This document shows, in pieces, positions 9,060-15,374 of a stretch of 17,363 nucleotides of DNA (within the stretch, counting starts at the first letter, position 1; the number at the start of each line of letters is the position of its first letter). Source of the stretch: Trueperaceae bacterium (lineage in GTDB: Bacteria; Deinococcota; Deinococci; Deinococcales; Trueperaceae); the NCBI GenBank assembly GCA_011390455.1, contig JAABSI010000062.1:1-17363 (forward strand), written 5' to 3'. The notes under the pieces were generated by a model. It was not told the origin of the DNA. It worked only from the letters and a program-made list of their open reading frames with translations, and did not search any database. The translations under genes and the position numbers were made by a program.

Positions 9060-9075
9060 GCTCGCTCAGCGCGCC
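9051..9075. terminator. Bidirectional hairpin shared by carA and dtd
   Basis: GGCGCCTGAG (9051-9060), loop CTCG, and CTCAGCGCGCC (9065-9075) form a 10-bp stem with a one-base bulge. The carA stop TGA (9057-9059) pairs exactly with the reverse complement of the dtd stop (9066-9068). The two genes end 6 nt apart. Confidence 0.5.
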
Positions 9076-9518
9076 TCGGTGTCGAGCCAGAGGGTCACGG
9101 GTCCGTCGTTGACGGACTCGACGTGCATGGCGCGTCCGAACGCCCCCGTGGCCACGTCGAAGCCGTGGCCACGGAGCCGCTCGACGACCTCCAGGTAGCG
9201 CGGCTCCGCGACGTCCGGCCGCGCCGCCGCCGCGAAGCCCGGTCGGCGGCCGCTGCGGAGGTCGCCGTAGAGCGTGAACTGCGAGACCACGAGGACCCCG
9301 CCGGCCACGTCGGCCAGCGCCCGGTTCATCTTCCCGTCGTCGTCCTCGAACACGCGCAGGTGGGCGACCTTGTCCGCCACCCAGGCCACCTCGTCGGGGC
9401 CGTCGGTGGGCGCGACCCCGAGGAGCACGAGCAAGCCGCGACCGATCGCTCCGACCACGTCGGCCTCGTCGGCGAGGCGCACCTCGGCGCGGGCCACGCG
9501 CTGCACGAGCGCGCGCAC
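9066..9518 (-). CDS. dtd: D-aminoacyl-tRNA deacylase
   Basis: The 150-aa enzyme hydrolyses D-aminoacyl-tRNAs (and glycine wrongly attached to tRNA-Ala), a translation quality-control step in the cytoplasm. The length and motifs are canonical: MRALVQRVARAEV at the N terminus, SQFTLYGD (79-86), and NDGPVTLWLDT (137-147) with the Gly-Pro dipeptide (139-140) that enforces chirality in the dimer interface. The start is GTG (complement of 9516-9518). It follows the stop of the DUF1844 gene with no intervening base (TGA then GTG), so termination-reinitiation coupling is likely. It is the last gene of the minus-strand set that begins with the zinc-ribbon gene. Confidence 0.96.
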   Translation of the reverse strand: MRALVQRVARAEVRLADEADVVGAIGRGLLVLLGVAPTDGPDEVAWVADKVAHLRVFEDDDGKMNRALADVAGGVLVVSQFTLYGDLRSGRRPGFAAAARPDVAEPRYLEVVERLRGHGFDVATGAFGRAMHVESVNDGPVTLWLDTEAR

Positions 9519-9836
9519 TCAGTTCACCGGACGGGAGCGGTCCGAGGCGGCCTCGTCGGCGGTCGGAGCGTCGGCGTCGGCCGTCTCGGTCTCGGCGAGC
9601 GCCGTGCGCACCGTCTCGCGGGCGCGCACGAGCGCTTCGCGCTCGGTGGCGTCGAGGTTGCCGCGGGTCTTCTCGAAGAGCAGGTCGAGCAGGGCGAGGC
9701 TGCGCGTGGCGGTGGTGCGCGCCAGCGCTCCGTCGCGCGCGAGGCGCGTGACCATCGGCGAGGCCAGGTCGCCCAGCGCCGCCTCGGCGGAGCTGCGCAG
9801 CGAATGGACGAGGCCGATGAAGCGTGGGTCGGGCAC
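9519..9836 (-). CDS. DUF1844-family protein
   Basis: The 105-aa protein starts at GTG (complement of 9834-9836), with a GGAGG Shine-Dalgarno 6 nt upstream (complement of 9843-9847). FIGLVHSLRSSAEAALGDLASP at the N terminus and ATRSLALLDLLFEKTRGNLDATEREAL (about 44-70) resemble the DUF1844 pattern, in which two helices carry an LLxxLxEKTKGNL core. That is the family I recognise. Its function is unknown. The last 25 residues are Ala/Asp/Thr-rich and probably disordered. The gene lies 38 nt downstream of the uracil-DNA glycosylase gene, and its stop abuts the dtd start. Confidence 0.75.
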   Translation of the reverse strand: MPDPRFIGLVHSLRSSAEAALGDLASPMVTRLARDGALARTTATRSLALLDLLFEKTRGNLDATEREALVRARETVRTALAETETADADAPTADEAASDRSRPVN

Positions 9837-9874
9837 GGGGGTCCTCCGGGGGCGGGCGGCAGGGGGCGCGGCGC

Positions 9875-10489
9875 TCAGAAGAGCGGGGTCGGGGCCGCGG
9901 TGTCGACGACGAAGGCCCCCTGCTTGGGGCCGAGCTCGTCGAGCACCGCCTTGAGCATGCGCATGTCCTGCCAGGTCAACCACTTCGGGCCGCCCGCCTC
10001 GCGGGTCGGGTTCCGGAGCAGGTACGCCGGATGGTACATCGGGAGCACCCGGACGCCGTGCCAGTCGGCCCACCGTCCGCGCAGCTTGGTGATCCCCTCC
10101 TTGGTGTCGAGGAACCACTGCGTGGGCACGTTCCCGAGCGGCACGATGACCTGCGGCCGCACCAGCTTGATCTGTTCGAGGAGGAGCGGCGTGCTGGCGG
10201 CGATCTCCTCCGGACGCGGGTTGCGGTTCGCGGGCGGGCGGTGCTTGACCAGGTTCGTGACGTAGACGTCGTCGCGCTCGATCTCGACCGAGGCGAGCAC
10301 CTTGTCGAGCAACTGACCGGCCCGACCGACGAAGGGGCGCCCGCTCAGGTCCTCGTCCTCACCGGGCGCCTCGCCCACGATCATCAGATCGGCGTCCGGA
10401 GCGCCCTCGCCGAACACCAGATGGTCCGAAAGCTCGGCCAACACCGGCGGCTTGTGGGCCGCCTGGCGCTCCAAATCGGCGAGCGTCAC
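9875..10489 (-). CDS. Family 4-like uracil-DNA glycosylase lacking the iron-sulfur cysteines
   Basis: The 204-aa protein belongs to the family 4-type uracil-DNA glycosylases, which excise uracil from DNA at the start of base excision repair. Motif 1 is VGEAPGEDED (38-47), followed by GRPFVGRAGQLLDKVL (50-65), YVTNLVKHRPPANRNPRPEEIAAS (76-99) and motif 2 MYHPAYLLRNP (151-161). Classical family 4 enzymes bind a 4Fe-4S cluster through four cysteines: an N-terminal CxxC, the C of VKCRPP, and one in EIAAC. Here the protein has no cysteine at all. VKCRPP is VKHRPP (H83), EIAAC is EIAAS (S99), and the N-terminal CxxC region reads AAHKPPVLAEL. The UdgX KRRIH loop is not seen. The GTG start overlaps the upstream gene's TGA (GTGA), so translation is coupled. 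Confidence 0.9.
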   Translation of the reverse strand: MTLADLERQAAHKPPVLAELSDHLVFGEGAPDADLMIVGEAPGEDEDLSGRPFVGRAGQLLDKVLASVEIERDDVYVTNLVKHRPPANRNPRPEEIAASTPLLLEQIKLVRPQVIVPLGNVPTQWFLDTKEGITKLRGRWADWHGVRVLPMYHPAYLLRNPTREAGGPKWLTWQDMRMLKAVLDELGPKQGAFVVDTAAPTPLF

Positions 10490-10953
10490 GAAGCGTCGGC
10501 GCCTGGTTCCGGAGCGGACGCGGTGTCGTGGTGCGTGGCGCCTTGGGTCGCAGCCGCGTCGTTCGTCGCGGTGCCGTTCGAAGCGGTCCCGAGCGGCGGG
10601 CGCTTGCTCCGCGCCTCGCGCCGCACCTTGGGTTCGAGGCCGATCATCAAGAAGAAGTTCTCGAGCGCGTTCTCGTGCGCTCGGATCTCGACGTGCTCCG
10701 GATCGGTGCTGCCGGTGACGAAAGGCAGCTGCTCGTACCGAACCAGCGCGCTGCGCACGACCGCCTGCGGGCCGTCGCGTTCGGCGACCTCGGCGAGGTC
10801 GGCGTACACCACCCGGCGCGCCTCGGCATGGCGCCGCGACGCGTCGGGGTCGGGCGTCTCGGACGCGCGCAGCACGTCCTGTTTGGCGATCCGGCGGTAG
10901 TGCTTGAGGCCGCGGACGATCTCATCCGAGCTCAACACGACTCGTACCTCCAT
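10486..10953 (-). CDS. Hypothetical protein with Thr/Ala-rich tail
   Basis: I do not recognise this 155-aa protein. Residues 1-110 look folded and largely helical (SSDEIVRGLKHYRRIAKQDVL, then RRHAEARRVVYADLAEVAERDG, then a VEIRAHENALENFFLMIGLEPK segment). Residues 115-155 are a low-complexity Thr/Ala/Asn/Asp tail, probably disordered. There is no cysteine, signal peptide or membrane segment. The ATG at 10953 has a strong GGAGGAG (complement of 10961-10967) 7 nt upstream; an in-frame GTG two codons earlier is too close to that site. Its stop overlaps the glycosylase start by 4 nt, so the two proteins are probably made together, but nothing in the sequence proves an interaction. Confidence 0.75.
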   Translation of the reverse strand: MEVRVVLSSDEIVRGLKHYRRIAKQDVLRASETPDPDASRRHAEARRVVYADLAEVAERDGPQAVVRSALVRYEQLPFVTGSTDPEHVEIRAHENALENFFLMIGLEPKVRREARSKRPPLGTASNGTATNDAAATQGATHHDTASAPEPGADAS

Positions 10954-10976
10954 GCGCACGCTCCTCCTTCCGGCTT

Positions 10977-10992
10977 CGGCCGCACGCGGCCG
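10977..10992 (-). other. Inverted repeat between zinc-ribbon and 155-aa protein genes
   Basis: Perfect 7-bp arms CGGCCGC (10977-10983) and GCGGCCG (10986-10992) are separated by 2 nt, 9 nt upstream of the ribosome binding site of the 155-aa protein gene. It could terminate part of the zinc-ribbon transcripts or act as an RNA-processing site. It may also be chance in such GC-rich sequence. Confidence 0.3.
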
Positions 10993-11036
10993 TGGGGAAC
11001 CGCCCGCGCCGCCGGATGCGCGGGGGTGGATCGAGG

Positions 11037-11264
11037 TCAGGCGCGCAACGGTCGCCCGAGCGGCGGTGCGCTCGGCGCGCCGTCGCCCTCCAGCAGGTCG
11101 CCGGCGGCGCGGCGCAGGTCGGCCAGCGCCTGCTCGTCGCTGCGCCAGCCGCACCTGGGGCACTCGTGTTCCTCGAACCCCTCCGCGTAGGCGTAGCGCC
11201 GGCTCGGCTCGAAGCCGCATTCCGGGCAGGGGGGACCGTCGTCGAAGCCTTCCGCGTCGTACAT
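11037..11264 (-). CDS. Small zinc-ribbon protein
   Basis: The 75-aa protein has two CxxC pairs, CPEC (13-16) and CPRC (35-38), about 18 residues apart. Each is embedded in a PxCG-like knuckle (PCPECGF and ECPRCGW) typical of zinc ribbons. The linker RRYAYAEGFEEHE is aromatic and acidic, and the C-terminal half (DEQALADLRRAAGDLL) is a predicted helix. Such ribbons mediate nucleic-acid or protein contacts, but the family is not identified. The ATG at 11264 lies 6 nt after a TAGGCT -10 box, so the gene is probably leaderless and first in the minus-strand set leading to the glycosylase and dtd. An 83-nt gap separates it from the next gene. Confidence 0.72.
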   Translation of the reverse strand: MYDAEGFDDGPPCPECGFEPSRRYAYAEGFEEHECPRCGWRSDEQALADLRRAAGDLLEGDGAPSAPPLGRPLRA

Positions 11265-11270
11265 GACCCC

Positions 11271-11276
11271 AGCCTA
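11271..11276 (-). promoter_or_regulatory. -10 box TAGGCT for the leaderless zinc-ribbon gene
   Basis: The hexamer is the complement of 11271-11276, 6 nt before the ATG at 11264, with no Shine-Dalgarno. Its expected -35 position (about 11294-11299) coincides with the -10 box of the divergent aminotransferase gene. Confidence 0.5.
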
Positions 11277-11294
11277 ACGCTCCCGGGCGCACGG

Positions 11295-11300
11295 TACGCT
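11295..11300 (+). promoter_or_regulatory. -10 box TACGCT for the leaderless aminotransferase gene
   Basis: TACGCT lies 5 nt before the ATG at 11306, again without a Shine-Dalgarno. Its expected -35 position (about 11272-11277) falls on the -10 box of the divergent zinc-ribbon gene, so the two promoters interlock. Confidence 0.5.
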
Positions 11301-11305
11301 CGGGC

Positions 11306-12526
11306 ATGGGTCCGTTCCCGGTCGCGTCGATCCGTGCCCGCTTCCCGGCGTTGCGTCGTGCCGAGCTCGTGTACCTCGACAACGCCGCGGGGGCGCAAGT
11401 CCCCGATCGCGTCGTCGAGGCGGTCGCCGAAACGCTCGTCTCGCTCCAGGTGAACAAGGGCGGCGCCTACGCGCCGAGCCGCCGGGTGACCGCCCGCAAG
11501 GAGGCGGTCCGCGCCCGCACCGCCGCCTTCCTCGGGGCGTCGTCCCCCGAGCAGGTGGCCTTCGGCCCCAACGCCACGACGCTCGTGACGCTCCTCGCGC
11601 GATCGGTGGGCGACGCGCTGGCGGTCGGCGACGAGGTGGTCGTCACGTCCCTCGACCACCACGCGAACGTCGACCCCTGGCGACAGCTCGCGGCGCGCGG
11701 CGTCGCCGTCCGGACGTGGCGGCCGCGGCCGCCCTTCGGGGTGCTCGACCTCGACGACCTGCGCGCGCTGCTCGGGCCGCGCACCCGGCTCGTGGCCTTC
11801 ACGGCGGCCTCGAACGCCCTCGGGACGCTGGTGCCCGTGCGCGACGTGGTCGACGTCGTGCGCGAAGCTGGGGCCTGGTCCTTCGCGGACCTGGTCCACC
11901 TGGCGCCGCACGCGCTCCCCGACGTCGACGCATGGGGGCTCGACGGGGCCGTGTTCAGCCCGTACAAGACCTTCGCCCCCCACCTGGGCGTGCTGTACCT
12001 GGGGCCGGCGCTGCGCGCACGGCTGGCGCCACCGCGCATGGCCTTCCACGACCCGCTCGACCCGATCGCCTGGGAGCCGGGCACGCAGTCGCACGAGGCG
12101 ATCCTCGGTTGGGGGGCGGCGCTCGACCACCTCGGCGACGTGGCCGACGCGCTCGACGTCCCGGCCGGCGCCGAGCGCGCGCGCTGGAGCTCGGTGTACG
12201 CGGCCGTCGCGCGCCACGAGGCGGCGCTGACCGATCGCCTCCTGCGCGGCTTGGATCGCTTGGGCGCCGATCGCTACGGGCTGCCGGGGGTGGAGGGGCG
12301 GACGGCGACCGTGGCCTTCAACCACCCGCAGCGCGAGCCGGCGGACGTCGCCCGCGCGCTCGCCGACGCCGGGGTCGCCGTCGCCGCCGGCCACTCGTAC
12401 GCCTACGACCTGATGTACCGGGAACTGGGCCTCGAGGCGCGCGGCGGTTCGGTGCGTGCCAGCGCGGTCCACTACACCGACGCGAGCGACGTCGACGCGC
12501 TGCTCGCGGCCTTCGCCGAGCTGTAG
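11306..12526 (+). CDS. Class V aminotransferase, cysteine desulfurase-like (VC1184-type), cysteine-free
   Basis: The 406-aa PLP enzyme has the class V fold: YLDNAAGAQVP (23-33), a GPNATTLV loop (87-94), DHHANVDPW with the PLP-stacking histidine (H118), FADLVHLAPH with the pyridine-binding D195, and SPYKTFAPHLGVLY with Schiff-base lysine K221. ADLVHxAPH and SPYKxFxPH match the cysteine desulfurase-like subgroup typified by VC1184, not SufS or IscS. Those use DAAQ and SGHK and carry an essential persulfide cysteine. At the equivalent C-terminal loop this protein reads AGHSYAYD (361-368), and the protein contains no cysteine. It therefore cannot form an enzyme persulfide. The true substrate is unknown. 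No Suf/Isc scaffold gene is nearby. The ATG follows its -10 box by 5 nt (leaderless). Confidence 0.88.
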   Translation: MGPFPVASIRARFPALRRAELVYLDNAAGAQVPDRVVEAVAETLVSLQVNKGGAYAPSRRVTARKEAVRARTAAFLGASSPEQVAFGPNATTLVTLLARSVGDALAVGDEVVVTSLDHHANVDPWRQLAARGVAVRTWRPRPPFGVLDLDDLRALLGPRTRLVAFTAASNALGTLVPVRDVVDVVREAGAWSFADLVHLAPHALPDVDAWGLDGAVFSPYKTFAPHLGVLYLGPALRARLAPPRMAFHDPLDPIAWEPGTQSHEAILGWGAALDHLGDVADALDVPAGAERARWSSVYAAVARHEAALTDRLLRGLDRLGADRYGLPGVEGRTATVAFNHPQREPADVARALADAGVAVAAGHSYAYDLMYRELGLEARGGSVRASAVHYTDASDVDALLAAFAEL

Positions 12527-12538
12527 GGGAGCGGCGAC

Positions 12539-12550
12539 CGCGCCGGCGCG
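12539..12550. other. Palindrome in the convergent aminotransferase/recN gap
   Basis: The 24-nt gap between the two convergent genes ends in a perfect 12-bp palindrome, CGCGCCGGCGCG, directly before the recN stop. With the following GCGTCGGCGC it could form an imperfect stem acting as a shared terminator. The support is weak. Confidence 0.25.
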
Positions 12551-14173
12551 TCAGCTGGCGTCGGCGCCGGGATCGGCGAGCAGCGCCCGGGCGTGCTCGA
12601 GCGCGGCCGCACCGTCGTCGCCCGCGAGCATGCGCGCGAGCTCGCGGACCCGCTCGGCGCCCGCGAGCGCGTCCACCCGGGTGACCGTACGTCCGTCGCG
12701 TTCGACCTTGTCCACCCGCAGGTGGCGATCGGCGAAGGCGGCGACCTGGGCCAAGTGCGTGACGACGACCACCTGGCGGCCCGCGGCGAGCCCGGCCAGC
12801 ACGCGCCCTACCGCGCGTCCGGTGCGTCCGCCGAGGCCCGCGTCCACCTCGTCGAAGACGAGCGTCGGCACCGAGCTCCCGGCCGCGGCATGGAGCGCGA
12901 GCATCACCCGCGACAGCTCGCCGCCCGACGCGACGTCGGCGAGCGGGGCGGTCGGCTCGCCGCGGTTCGCACCGAACCGGAAGCGCACCCGCTCCGCGCC
13001 GTACGGCCCCAGCGCGTCGCGGGGCGCCAGCTCGACCTCGAAGCGCGCGTGCGGGAGCGCCAACGTGCGCAAGACGTCGGTGGCGCGTGGCTCCAGGCGC
13101 TGCGCCGCGGCGTGGCGGCCCTCGCCGACGAGGCGCGCGTCGTGGGCGAGCGCGGCGTCGAGCTCCGCGATGCGCGCCTCGAGCGCGGCGTCGTCGGCGT
13201 CGGCACGCTCCAGCGCGGCGTGCTCGGCGACGCGCTCGGCGTGGAAGGCGAGCACCGCCGCGACGTCCGCGCCGTACTTGCGGCACAGGCCGTCGAGCAC
13301 GTGCCGGCGCGCTTCGAGGCGCTCGAGTTCGACGGGGTCGGCATCGAGCCCCTCGAGGGCCGCCTCGACCTCGCCGGCGACCGCCTGCACCGCGACCTGG
13401 GCGGCGCCGAGGTCGTTCGCGAGCCCGTCGAGCTCGACGTCGTAGCGCGCCGCGCCCGAGAGGGCGCGCAGGCCCTCGGCGAGCCGGTCGGCCGCACCGA
13501 CGTCGTCCGCCGCGAGCGCGCCGAGGGCGGCCACGAGCCCCTCGCGCACCTTCTCGACGTGCCGCGCGGCGCGCAAGCGCGCATCGAGCGCCTCGTCTTC
13601 GCCGGGCACCAGGCGCGCCGCCTCGATCTCGTCGATCTGGTACCGCAGCAGGTCGAGGCGCCGCTCGCGGTCGCGCGCGGCGTTCTGCGACGCGGACAGC
13701 GCCGCGCGTGCCCCCTCGCGCTCGGACCATGCGGCCCGGTAGCGCTCGAGCGCCGCGTGGGCGTCGGACGCGAGCCGGCGGTCGAGCAGGGCGCGCTGCT
13801 CCCCGCCCTCGAGCAGGGTGCGGAAGGCGTGTTGCCCGAAGATGCCGATGCGTGGGGCGAGCGCCTGGCGGAGTTCGGCGACCGCGACGACCTCACCGTC
13901 GATGCGGGCGACGTTGCGTTCCTCGTGCGCCACCCGGCGGGCGAAGGCCCGCTCGTCGTCCCCTTCGCGCCACGTCGCTTGGACGAGCGCGTGCGGCCGC
14001 CCGGCGCGCACCATGCCGGCATCCGCACGACCGCCCGCGAGGAGCGCGAGGGCGTCGACGACCAGCGATTTGCCGGCGCCGGTCTCGCCGGTGAGGACGT
14101 TCAGCCCGGGGCCGAGCTCGACGACCACGTCGTCGGCGATCGCGAAGTCCCGGAGCTCGATCGTGCGCAGCAC
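12551..14173 (-). CDS. recN: DNA repair protein RecN (SMC-like ATPase)
   Basis: The SMC-like ATPase of about 540 aa is recruited to double-strand breaks and promotes DNA end cohesion and recombination. Numbered from the GTG at 14173, Walker A is TGETGAGKS (28-36). A FGQHAF segment and a long coiled-coil pair (about 125-370) follow, then the signature SGGELSR (416-422), Walker B TLVFDEVDAGLGG (437-449), and VTHLAQVAAFAD (471-482). Start choice: an in-frame ATG at 14182 exists, but its AT is part of a TACGAT -10 box (complement of 14181-14186). The GTG at 14173 lies 7 nt past that box and gives the usual RecN N terminus (M)LRTIELRDFAIADD. I therefore prefer the leaderless GTG; the ATG would add only three residues. 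It converges on the aminotransferase gene. Confidence 0.95.
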   Translation of the reverse strand: MLRTIELRDFAIADDVVVELGPGLNVLTGETGAGKSLVVDALALLAGGRADAGMVRAGRPHALVQATWREGDDERAFARRVAHEERNVARIDGEVVAVAELRQALAPRIGIFGQHAFRTLLEGGEQRALLDRRLASDAHAALERYRAAWSEREGARAALSASQNAARDRERRLDLLRYQIDEIEAARLVPGEDEALDARLRAARHVEKVREGLVAALGALAADDVGAADRLAEGLRALSGAARYDVELDGLANDLGAAQVAVQAVAGEVEAALEGLDADPVELERLEARRHVLDGLCRKYGADVAAVLAFHAERVAEHAALERADADDAALEARIAELDAALAHDARLVGEGRHAAAQRLEPRATDVLRTLALPHARFEVELAPRDALGPYGAERVRFRFGANRGEPTAPLADVASGGELSRVMLALHAAAGSSVPTLVFDEVDAGLGGRTGRAVGRVLAGLAAGRQVVVVTHLAQVAAFADRHLRVDKVERDGRTVTRVDALAGAERVRELARMLAGDDGAAALEHARALLADPGADAS

Positions 14174-14180
14174 GAGGCGC

Positions 14181-14186
14181 ATCGTA
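14181..14186 (-). promoter_or_regulatory. -10 box TACGAT for leaderless recN
   Basis: The hexamer (complement of 14181-14186) overlaps an in-frame ATG and lies 7 nt before the in-frame GTG at 14173. No Shine-Dalgarno precedes either codon. The spacing matches the other leaderless genes in the window. Confidence 0.45.
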
Positions 14187-14238
14187 GCGCGGTGGCCGCA
14201 GCCCGAGCGCGCCGCCCGGGCGCGTGCCGGGGCGGCGG

Positions 14239-14273
14239 CGGCCCGGACCCCGGTCGCCGGTGGGGTCGGGCCG
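14239..14273 (-). terminator. Hairpin directly after the nrnA-like gene
   Basis: The arms CGGCCCGGACCCC (14239-14251) and GGGGTCGGGCCG (14262-14273) pair over 12 bp with one bulged G and a 10-nt loop. The structure abuts the stop codon (complement of 14274-14276). It lacks a U-tract but separates this gene from recN, which has its own promoter signal. Confidence 0.55.
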
Positions 14274-15248
14274 TCAGCCGGCGGCGACCCGCTCGAGTTC
14301 CGCGGCGATGGCCGCGAGGAGCCGCTCCTCGGCGGCCGCCAGGTCGAGGCCGGTCAGGGTCGCGCCCGCGGCCGCCACGTGGCCGCCGCCCCCCAAGGCC
14401 ACGCAGATGCGCTGGGCCGACGCGCCCGCGCGTGAGCGGACGCTCACCTTCACCCCCTCGGGGCGCTCCTTGAGGATGGCCGCGACGATCGTGCCCTCGG
14501 CGTAGCGCACCTGCTGGACGAAGTCGTCCGCGTCGTCGCCCTCCGCGGCGGCGTCCGTGCGCATCGCGAGGGTCAGGTCGATCAGCACCGCGCGCCCGTC
14601 CAGGCGGTAGCGAACGGTGCTCATGACGCGCGCGAGCAACCCGTAGTACGCCGGGTGGCGCCACTGCAGGCGATCGGAGAGCTCGGCGTAGGCGACGCCG
14701 GCGTCGATCAGCCGGCCCGCGCGCTCGAGCGCGCGGCGGTCGGTGTTGCCGAAGCGGAAGTGGCCCGTGTCGGTCATCAGACCCGCGAGGCAGGGGGTCG
14801 CGAGGTGCGCGTCCCACGGAACGCCGAGCGCGTCGACGACCTCCGCGACCATCATCGTGGCCGAGGCGTAGGCCGGATCGACCCAGAGCACGTCGGCCCC
14901 ACCGGGGTTGGTCCCGTGGTGGTCGACGTTGACCACGCGCGCCGCCGCCTCGTGCGGGGCGCCGGCGACGCGCCGCAGGTCGGTGTCCAGCACGGCGAGC
15001 AGGGTGCCCGGCGCGAGCTCGGCGGCCGGCGCCTCGACCTCGCCCTCCTCGGCCAGGAAGCGCAGGAAGCGTGGCAGTTCGGGCATCACCGCACGAGCGT
15101 CGCGGCCGAGCCGCCTCAGCGCCCGGGTCAGCGTGAGCACGCTCCCGAGCGCGTCGCCGTCCGGGTCGACGTGGGCGACGACGACGATCGGTCCGTCGTG
15201 CTCGAGGAGCGCCTGGGCGACGCGTTCGGCGGGTTCGGGGTGCGTCAT
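14274..15248 (-). CDS. nrnA: DHH-family phosphoesterase, NrnA-type nanoRNase / pAp phosphatase
   Basis: The 324-aa protein has the DHH-DHHA1 layout. Metal-binding motifs are AHVDPDGDALGS (25-36), LDTDLRR (87-93), VNVDHHGTN (107-115) and MTDTGHFRFGNTD (158-170). The C-terminal DHHA1 substrate motif is GGGGHVAAAG (286-295). Family members degrade 2-5-nt RNAs and dephosphorylate pAp, substituting for Orn and CysQ in many bacteria. Which activity dominates cannot be read from sequence. The ATG at 15248 lies 6 nt after a TATCGT -10 box with no Shine-Dalgarno (leaderless). An open frame extends upstream but is low-complexity, repeat-derived sequence. It is divergent from the protease gene and followed by a strong hairpin. 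Confidence 0.93.
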   Translation of the reverse strand: MTHPEPAERVAQALLEHDGPIVVVAHVDPDGDALGSVLTLTRALRRLGRDARAVMPELPRFLRFLAEEGEVEAPAAELAPGTLLAVLDTDLRRVAGAPHEAAARVVNVDHHGTNPGGADVLWVDPAYASATMMVAEVVDALGVPWDAHLATPCLAGLMTDTGHFRFGNTDRRALERAGRLIDAGVAYAELSDRLQWRHPAYYGLLARVMSTVRYRLDGRAVLIDLTLAMRTDAAAEGDDADDFVQQVRYAEGTIVAAILKERPEGVKVSVRSRAGASAQRICVALGGGGHVAAAGATLTGLDLAAAEERLLAAIAAELERVAAG

Positions 15249-15254
15249 GGCCGG

Positions 15255-15260
15255 ACGATA
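15255..15260 (-). promoter_or_regulatory. -10 box TATCGT for the leaderless nrnA-like gene
   Basis: The hexamer (complement of 15255-15260) lies 6 nt before the ATG at 15248, without a ribosome binding site. The same hexamer, TATCGT, serves the divergent protease gene 114 bp away. Confidence 0.5.
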
Positions 15261-15263
15261 CCA

Positions 15264-15289
15264 GCCGCCGGCGGCCGGTGGCCGGCGGC
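15264..15289. repeat. 9-bp inverted repeat in the nrnA/protease intergenic region
   Basis: GCCGCCGGC (15264-15272) and GCCGGCGGC (15281-15289) form a perfect inverted repeat with an 8-nt centre. It sits just upstream of the nrnA-like -10 box, over the expected -35 region. It may be an operator or a cruciform-prone site, or chance in GGC-rich sequence. Confidence 0.35.
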
Positions 15290-15313
15290 CTCCGGGGCCG
15301 AGCGCGGGGCGTC

Positions 15314-15358
15314 CGGGATCGCGGCGCCGGGGATCGCGGTGTCGGGGATCGCGGTTCC
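15314..15358. repeat. Three tandem 15-bp repeats upstream of the protease gene
   Basis: Three consecutive units (15314-15328, 15329-15343, 15344-15358) share the core GGGATCGCGG and vary in the last four bases before the next unit. The 15-bp period is about one and a half helical turns. The array ends 17 nt before the protease -10 box (15375-15380), so the last unit covers the -35 region. It could be an iterated regulator-binding site. No coding role is apparent. Confidence 0.7.
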
Positions 15359-15374
15359 GCCCGCCGCCGCCGTT

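Noticed and set aside
9875..10489. UdgX (covalent uracil-binding protein)
   Set aside because: The KRRIH-type loop that defines UdgX is not visible, and the iron-sulfur cysteines that UdgX keeps are absent.
11306..12526. SufS/CsdA cysteine desulfurase assignment
   Set aside because: The essential persulfide cysteine is missing and the PLP-site motifs fit a different class V subgroup.
14174..14182. ATG at 14182 as the recN start
   Set aside because: Its first two bases are the end of a TACGAT -10 box and it has no Shine-Dalgarno. The GTG 9 nt on fits the leaderless spacing and the family N terminus better, although the ATG cannot be fully excluded.
12593..14473. Long plus-strand open frame antisense to recN
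   Set aside because: No family motif, composition typical of antisense GC-rich frames, and RecN motifs are complete on the other strand.
15314..15358. CRISPR-like repeat
   Set aside because: Units are contiguous 15-mers without spacers, with only three copies and no cas gene nearby.
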